From assembly GCA_040007395.1 (NCBI GenBank), contig JBDTVG010000174.1, positions 1 to 22,315 of the forward strand: a DNA stretch of 22,315 nt. Reading direction: 5' to 3'. Position numbers and translations under genes: made by a program. Source of the DNA: DATGFK01 sp040007395. GTDB taxonomy: Bacteria > Chloroflexota > Anaerolineae > Aggregatilineales > UBA2796. The notes beneath the pieces are model-generated. The model was not told the DNA's origin. It worked only from the letters and a program-made list of their open reading frames with translations, and did no database searches. This document shows positions 18,250-22,315 of the stretch, piece by piece (position 1 is the stretch's first letter; the number at the start of each line of letters is the position of its first letter).

Positions 18250-19404
18250 CTACAACCGACGGAAAAATTCCTCGCCTGCTTGAGTATTGAGTACCTTACG
18301 GATCATCTGCCCAATGGCAAGATCGTTTAAGATGTTCTTGACCGAGTTATGCGGATAGGCACTGTAAAAAACCTCGGCGCGAATCTGATGATCGATGATG
18401 CTTTGCTTGAAAGCCTGTGCGTCTCTCGCGCCGCGTACTGGATATTTTTCACAGCAACCCCAGATGGCATCCAAGCCGGTGTAAGCTCGATCAATGAACT
18501 CGCCAATGTAGGATTCCCAGATTCCATCGTAGTTGCTTTCAAAGAGCAGATTCGTGCCCCCATCAATGATCACCCAGCGAGCAAAATGGATTGTTGAAAC
18601 CCCCGACAGCGTGCCATCACCGCCGGGTAACTCGCAGCCGAATTCCAGCAAACGCAGGACATTCTTCAGGTTCGGCAGCAGTTCAGGACGGATTTTCGAG
18701 ATAATCGTCAGTTCGTTCTGGACAATCGACTCGCGTTCGGTGAGACTATAGAGACTATCGTTATCTAACGCATGGACTTTTTCCGAGGCTTCTGTCGTGC
18801 GCTCTTGAGAAATCTTCGGCCCGATAAAAGACAGGATCAGCGGGACAATCTTGCCCAAAACTGTGCCGACAACGCCGGAAACTGCGGTAAGGATCGGGTT
18901 GGGCTTGGGCGGTATAATCGGATATTGGGCGATTAGCGCTACCAATGGCTCCGCCTGTGGTGTATTCAATAAAGCTTCGATTTTCTCACGCAAGTCAATC
19001 GTGTCATACACAGCGTTGACGCTCTGACCGGGGTAGGCTTTAAAAAATACATTGGCAGGGGTCGAGTTATCCCCAATCCATTGCTTGAAATCTCTGGCAA
19101 AATCCGCGCCTGTTGTGACAGGGAATCCTTCACATTTCCCGAAGATCGTTTCTACAGCGAGAGGCGCTTTGTCGATAAATTCCTGCAAATGTTCATCTAC
19201 TGGACCATCATGGGTTGTGGTGAACAGGACTCGTGTGTAATTGTCGAGCATCACGAAGCGCGAAAAGTGAATTGTGTGCAGGTCGGCAAAGCGAATGTAC
19301 TGGTTGCCGCGAATATCGCTGCCGATCTCGCACAGCAGTGCTCGAAGCGTATCTCCTTGTCCTGCTTTGACTTTCAAAGTAACCGTCAGTGCATTTTGCG
19401 ACAT
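18250..19404 (-). CDS. Uncharacterised protein with a duplicated alpha/beta domain
   Basis: I do not recognise this 384-residue protein. It contains two copies of a domain of about 125 residues (roughly 4-130 and 230-356). Matching landmarks are NALTVTLKV/NELTIISKI, TIHFSRF (44-50)/TIHFARW (271-277), DG (66-67)/DG (293-294), EFID (75-78)/EFID (302-305), Cys91-Glu92/Cys318-Glu319, and FFKAYPGQSV (120-129)/FYSAYPHNSV (346-355). The copies are joined by a hydrophobic linker (about 170-197), which may insert in or lie on a membrane. The strand-helix-strand pattern with a conserved IHF strand suggests a ferredoxin-like dimeric alpha/beta barrel, the fold DyP peroxidases also use; this is inference. 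GGGGG lies directly before the ATG. It sits 24 bp after the cupin and 39 bp before DyP, so a shared pathway is likely. Confidence 0.8.
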   Translation of the reverse strand: MSQNALTVTLKVKAGQGDTLRALLCEIGSDIRGNQYIRFADLHTIHFSRFVMLDNYTRVLFTTTHDGPVDEHLQEFIDKAPLAVETIFGKCEGFPVTTGADFARDFKQWIGDNSTPANVFFKAYPGQSVNAVYDTIDLREKIEALLNTPQAEPLVALIAQYPIIPPKPNPILTAVSGVVGTVLGKIVPLILSFIGPKISQERTTEASEKVHALDNDSLYSLTERESIVQNELTIISKIRPELLPNLKNVLRLLEFGCELPGGDGTLSGVSTIHFARWVIIDGGTNLLFESNYDGIWESYIGEFIDRAYTGLDAIWGCCEKYPVRGARDAQAFKQSIIDHQIRAEVFYSAYPHNSVKNILNDLAIGQMIRKVLNTQAGEEFFRRL

Positions 19405-19428
19405 ATTCCCCCTTACCTTTCGACGGCG

Positions 19429-19989
19429 TTAACCGCTGTATTCTGGGTAGCGAGGCTTGTAGCCCAGTAATCGCCCGATGAAGGCTAGCACTGGAACCAA
19501 TAACTTTTGAAGGAAAATTGGAAGGGTCTTTGGGTAAAAATAGGTTTCGCTTTTGATCGCGTTGCCTATGACAATGGTTTGCAGCAGGTTCATGTCGCCA
19601 CTCTTGAGCGCTTTGCCATCGCGAGCCAGCCCATACTGTGTCTCGTAGAAGATCTCCAGACCGCCTTCGGGTGTATCGGTACGCAGCAGGTGAAGTTCCT
19701 CAGTGTTGTTATTCCAAGGATTGACATGGATTGTACCGGGCTTGATGTCCACTACCTCGCCCACTTTGGCAGTTTTTGCCACGCTCTCGATACTGTAGGT
19801 CGCAATTCCAGAGATAACCTCGTAACGCTCCTCAGTGACAAGATGGATATGTTCGGCAGTATAGCCACCGCCTTTGGCAAGATACTGATCGAATTCCACG
19901 AACGCGCCATTGTTATCCTCAGCAACCTGACGGAACACAATACGCTCCCCGCTGACCGGATTCTCGATAACCTCGCCAGCTTTCGCCAT
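19429..19989 (-). CDS. Cupin-domain protein with hydrophobic C-terminal tail
   Basis: This 186-residue protein carries one beta-barrel cupin. Metal-ligand candidates are His47, His49 and Glu53/54 (AEHIHLVTEERYE) and His88 (KPGTIHVNPWNN), matching the two conserved cupin motifs, so it probably binds Fe, Mn or Zn. Residues 155-174 (LPIFLQKLLVPVLAFIGRLL) form a hydrophobic or amphipathic helix followed by a short basic/aromatic end, suggesting membrane association. It could be a dioxygenase, an isomerase or a non-enzymatic sensor. It is the first gene of the cupin, duplicated-domain and DyP cluster. The start has GGAG about nine bases upstream. A weak promoter (TTGCAC, 17 bp, TAAGAT) lies on the minus strand around 20064-20036. 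Confidence 0.85.
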   Translation of the reverse strand: MAKAGEVIENPVSGERIVFRQVAEDNNGAFVEFDQYLAKGGGYTAEHIHLVTEERYEVISGIATYSIESVAKTAKVGEVVDIKPGTIHVNPWNNNTEELHLLRTDTPEGGLEIFYETQYGLARDGKALKSGDMNLLQTIVIGNAIKSETYFYPKTLPIFLQKLLVPVLAFIGRLLGYKPRYPEYSG

Positions 19990-20113
19990 TTATACTACTC
20001 CGTTCTGAGAGAAGGCTAATATCATGCCACGCCCTAATCTTAGAATGTGACGCGATATTGTGCAACCGCCCTATGAGCACTTTATAAGCCATCTGATAAG
20101 GAAAGTTAGGACG

Positions 20114-20122
20114 TGTTATAAT
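20114..20122 (+). promoter_or_regulatory. Extended -10 promoter element
   Basis: TG-T-TATAAT is an extended -10 with a consensus hexamer. The -35 region is poor, as is usual for extended -10 promoters. It would start transcription near 20129 and leave a leader of about 178 nt before the TTG start at 20307. Confidence 0.45.
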
Positions 20123-20262
20123 TAGAGATAAATAGAACGCAGAGATTAATCGCTATCACGATTGTAATCAAGTCATAAATTGAACACCCCGAACTCCTCT
20201 GTTTTGTTGAGCCTAGCTCATTTGTCTGAGTCGGTATGCCATGACTTGAGTGATCATCTCTC

Positions 20263-20281
20263 ATCTACCTTTGCGGTAGAT
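20263..20281 (+). promoter_or_regulatory. Leader hairpin just before the propeller gene
   Basis: ATCTACC and GGTAGAT form a perfect 7-bp stem with the loop TTTGC. It ends 12 nt before the AAAGGAG ribosome site. It may modulate translation or mRNA stability; there is no T-tract, so it is not a classical terminator. Confidence 0.4.
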
Positions 20282-20306
20282 AAAGCCTTGTCTAAAGGAG
20301 TCGTCG

Positions 20307-21359
20307 TTGAAATCATCAGTGGTTGATGCAGAACGTCAGCAACCGCCTGTGTCGCGGCTTGCGCTGTTCTTTGGGGTCATGCTCATACTCGTGCTCTTTA
20401 TCGTGGGACTGACTGGTTTTCTGGTTTACAATGGGTTTCGTGCGCCCCGTCATGAAGCCAAAGCGTTTATCGTAGGCGTTAACGCTGCTGCTTTTGTGAC
20501 TATACAGGCTGAAAACAGCTTTCCTCTGGGATTGGCTTCTGCTGCGGATGGTACAACCTATCTCTCGTTATTTGGCACTGGGGCGATACTGAAAGTTGAT
20601 GCACAGGGACAACCCGCCCCTTGGATTGCCGAGAAAAGCGGCATCACCGCAGGCGGAGCGTTAGCTGTCGGCTTGGACAAGGCCGTCTATGTTATCGACT
20701 ATACATCGTCGAATCCCGGTCAAGCTATTGGCAGTCTCAAGCGCATTACCCCAGATGGCACAATTTCGAACTTTGGGGTTACGCCAAATAACAAGGATTT
20801 ACCGCTTTTCGCTCAACTTGCCTTTGATAACAGCGGTGCCTTGTTTGTCACCAACCCCTCCACCGCCGAGATCTGGCGCTTTGAGCCGGGTGGAGTCAGT
20901 CGTGTATGGTGGATTGCCCCAGCGGTTAATAACGTCAATGGTCAACCTACAGGCATCGTATATGATGCAGCACGCCAAGCACTTGTCATTGGGGATGCAG
21001 GGACGGGCAGCATTTACCGCGTTGCTATTGATGTGGACGGGAAAGCAGGTATTTCGCAGCTACTTGAACAGAAATCTGGTTTGGAGATTCAGGCGCTAGC
21101 GCTTGATAATCAAGGGCGTGTGCTATTCACCGACTGGGATCGCGACAACGGCGAATTAAAGCGGTTGGAAGCGAATGGCGGCGTGACAGCGCTGGCGGAT
21201 GGTTTCCGCGCCCCAACCGCGTTGATATATCGCGACAAGAAGGTTTATGTCGTCAACTCCGATCTGCTGGGCATTACGCCGCCCATATTAGGATTTATCC
21301 CTTCGCCGTTACGTGCCAGACCACCATTTACCGTCGATGTTGTAACGTTAGCTGAGTAA
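20307..21359 (+). CDS. Membrane-anchored NHL/SMP-30-like beta-propeller protein
   Basis: This 350-residue protein has one N-terminal transmembrane anchor (about 16-42) after a short polar leader with Arg, so the rest should lie outside the membrane. The external part reads as a beta-propeller: repeated blades of about 45 residues with A-x-D/G-x-x-G-x-V/L-Y-V-x-x turns, for example LASAADGTTYLS, LAVGLDKAVYVID, LAFDNSGALFVTN, IVYDAARQALVIGD, LALDNQGRVLFTD and LIYRDKKVYVVN. Six blades can be counted. Such proteins bind ligands or act as lactonases; no metal-site residues can be assigned confidently. The start codon is TTG, supported by AAAGGAG six bases upstream. It is divergent from the cupin-DyP cluster and could act with it, but nothing proves this. 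Confidence 0.75.
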   Translation: MKSSVVDAERQQPPVSRLALFFGVMLILVLFIVGLTGFLVYNGFRAPRHEAKAFIVGVNAAAFVTIQAENSFPLGLASAADGTTYLSLFGTGAILKVDAQGQPAPWIAEKSGITAGGALAVGLDKAVYVIDYTSSNPGQAIGSLKRITPDGTISNFGVTPNNKDLPLFAQLAFDNSGALFVTNPSTAEIWRFEPGGVSRVWWIAPAVNNVNGQPTGIVYDAARQALVIGDAGTGSIYRVAIDVDGKAGISQLLEQKSGLEIQALALDNQGRVLFTDWDRDNGELKRLEANGGVTALADGFRAPTALIYRDKKVYVVNSDLLGITPPILGFIPSPLRARPPFTVDVVTLAE

Positions 21360-21386
21360 ACGATAATCTGTTAATTCTCTCGATAT

Positions 21387-21414
21387 TTGCTCTATTGGGC
21401 GATAACACTACAAT
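21387..21414 (+). promoter_or_regulatory. Possible promoter of the downstream TPR gene
   Basis: A -35 TTGCTC (21387-21392), 16 bp and a -10 TACAAT (21409-21414) are followed by a leader of about 90 nt. The match is moderate. Confidence 0.35.
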
Positions 21415-21420
21415 TTATCG
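21400..21420. repeat. CGATAA/TTATCG inverted repeat over the -10
   Basis: CGATAA (21400-21405) and TTATCG (21415-21420) are 9 nt apart and enclose the putative -10 TACAAT. A further CGATAA copy lies at 21361-21366, directly after the stop of the propeller gene. This is an operator candidate only. Confidence 0.35.
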
Positions 21421-21511
21421 TAATACATTAGGATAGACCTAAAGTACTAAGGTCAAGCTTTCTTGAACTTGAGAAACAATAGGGCAATTAGACTCAGCAG
21501 AGGGGCAAGCG

Positions 21512-22078
21512 ATGGAAGATCACAATATTCATTCAACCAAAAATCGTCATAAACAATGGACATCGAACCCCTCAGAGCAGTGGTCATTTGCTCTCGATCA
21601 TATGGATGCTGGCGAATGGGATCTGACGATCACACATTGCCAGCGTGCTATTGACATTTGGCCTACCTACTATGATGCACTGCTACTGCTTTCCGGTGCA
21701 TTTGAGCGCAAAGGCGATCTCGACAATGCGCTAAAGGCTGCCCAGAATGCCTCTGAAATCGCCGTGCAGGAACTCAGCCAAGCGTGGAACAACCTTGCGG
21801 CACTGCACCTGCTGCGCGAAGAATATGACGAAGCCATCACGATTGATCGTGTGTTAAGTCTGGTAGATCCTTCGCGGTTGCCGCTGACCAGCTATCGTAT
21901 GAGTATCGCTTATACGGCGTTGGGCGATTTGGGTGCTGGCGAACGGTGGCTGCGGGAGGCTATCGTTCACCGCCCCGATCTCTATGAACGGGCGATTGGC
22001 GAACCATTGCTGGATAAACATCGCCGCTGGCTACTGGCTGAAGAAACCGGCTTTTTGAAGGCCCATAATAATAACTGA
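21512..22078 (+). CDS. TPR-repeat protein
   Basis: This 188-residue soluble protein contains about four degenerate TPR helices pairs between residues 22 and 160: QWSFALDHMDAGEWDLTITHC, YYDALLLLSGAFERKGDLDNA, AWNNLAALHLLREEYDEAI and SYRMSIAYTALGDLGAGE. The last repeat is followed by a charged helical end. No other domain or signal is visible, so it is probably a protein-interaction scaffold. GAGGGGC lies upstream of the ATG. It differs in sequence from the TPR protein at the left edge of the window, with less regular repeats. The partner is unknown. Confidence 0.8.
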   Translation: MEDHNIHSTKNRHKQWTSNPSEQWSFALDHMDAGEWDLTITHCQRAIDIWPTYYDALLLLSGAFERKGDLDNALKAAQNASEIAVQELSQAWNNLAALHLLREEYDEAITIDRVLSLVDPSRLPLTSYRMSIAYTALGDLGAGERWLREAIVHRPDLYERAIGEPLLDKHRRWLLAEETGFLKAHNNN

Positions 22079-22213
22079 TGAAGTTTCCGACTAGCTTGCA
22101 TAAGGCATTACGGCGGGGCAATCGGCAGCTCGTAGAGAGATAATTCCCAGCATTGATGGGTCTTGCAATACACTCCGTGAGGATGAGTTGTAGGGATGCG
22201 CATTACAGGCTTG

Positions 22214-22315
22214 CTATTTGTCGCTTTGTGTTTCCAGCGCAAAATGCTGCCGAACCCATCCTTCAATCGCCAATAATAACTCCTCATGACCTATAGTGTT
22301 CGCTCTCACAAAGTT
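22214..22315 (-). CDS. C-terminus of an unidentified gene (partial)
   Basis: On the minus strand a frame is open from the window edge to TAG at 22216-22214. It gives 33 residues that look like a genuine C-terminal helix (GHEELLLAIEGWVRQHFALE, then a polar tail). The gene begins outside the window. It is too short to assign a family. It converges on the TPR gene, and the 135 bp between show no clear terminator. Confidence 0.35.
   Translation of the reverse strand, partial: NFVRANTIGHEELLLAIEGWVRQHFALETQSDK

Larger units (their letters stand above)
19990..20306. other. 317-bp divergent intergenic region
   Basis: No gene was found here. It separates the cupin-DyP operon from the beta-propeller gene. 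It holds a weak minus-strand promoter near 20036-20064, an extended -10 for the + strand at 20114-20122, and roughly 175 nt of transcribed leader. Short symmetric elements in the leader include TGAGC-CTA-GCTCA (20207-20220 region) and the hairpin at 20263-20281. Confidence 0.5.

Overview
The window is a chromosomal segment of a bacterium with mid-range GC and good Shine-Dalgarno sites. It is probably a Chloroflexota member. The reasons are the gene repertoire: a Ser/Thr kinase fused to a STAND-type ATPase and TPRs, a zinc-finger-less DnaJ with a MerR-like partner beside clpB, a V4R-like protein, an ISKra4-like relic, a DHA2 exporter and several free TPR proteins. This placement is inferred from gene content, not from a marker gene.

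Layout, left to right. Positions 1-523 hold the end of a four-TPR protein and its terminator. Positions 538-4653 are a proteostasis block: clpB on the minus strand, divergent from a cbpA-type DnaJ gene that is followed 2 bp later by a CbpM/HspR-like gene. Positions 4689-8920 carry three minus-strand genes: a zinc alcohol dehydrogenase, a tandem SLATT/DUF4231-like membrane protein and a 14-TM DHA2 exporter. The last two have clear promoters overlapped by inverted repeats. Positions 9088-10996 hold an NmrA-type NAD(P)-binding gene broken by one frameshift, divergent from a LysR regulator with a near-consensus promoter. Positions 11125-11763 encode a V4R-like protein.

Positions 11817-13180 are a scar. 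An AT-rich gene for an HNH-like domain joined to a STAND-type P-loop ends right after its GGMGK motif, where it runs into a decayed ISKra4-family transposase on the opposite strand. The remainder of both genes is missing. This looks like the ruin of a conflict or defence gene.

Positions 13322-16846 encode a 1174-residue kinase-ATPase-TPR protein. It converges, with 2 bp between, on a three-gene minus-strand operon (19989-16849): a cupin with a hydrophobic tail, a protein built of two copies of an uncharacterised domain around a hydrophobic linker, and a DyP-type heme peroxidase. This operon is the best candidate for an undescribed system, possibly a membrane-associated oxidative module. The right end carries a membrane-anchored beta-propeller protein with a long leader, another TPR protein and the C-terminus of a minus-strand gene running off the edge.

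No rRNA, tRNA, CRISPR array or intact mobile element was seen. All family calls come from reading motifs in the translations, without database searches.
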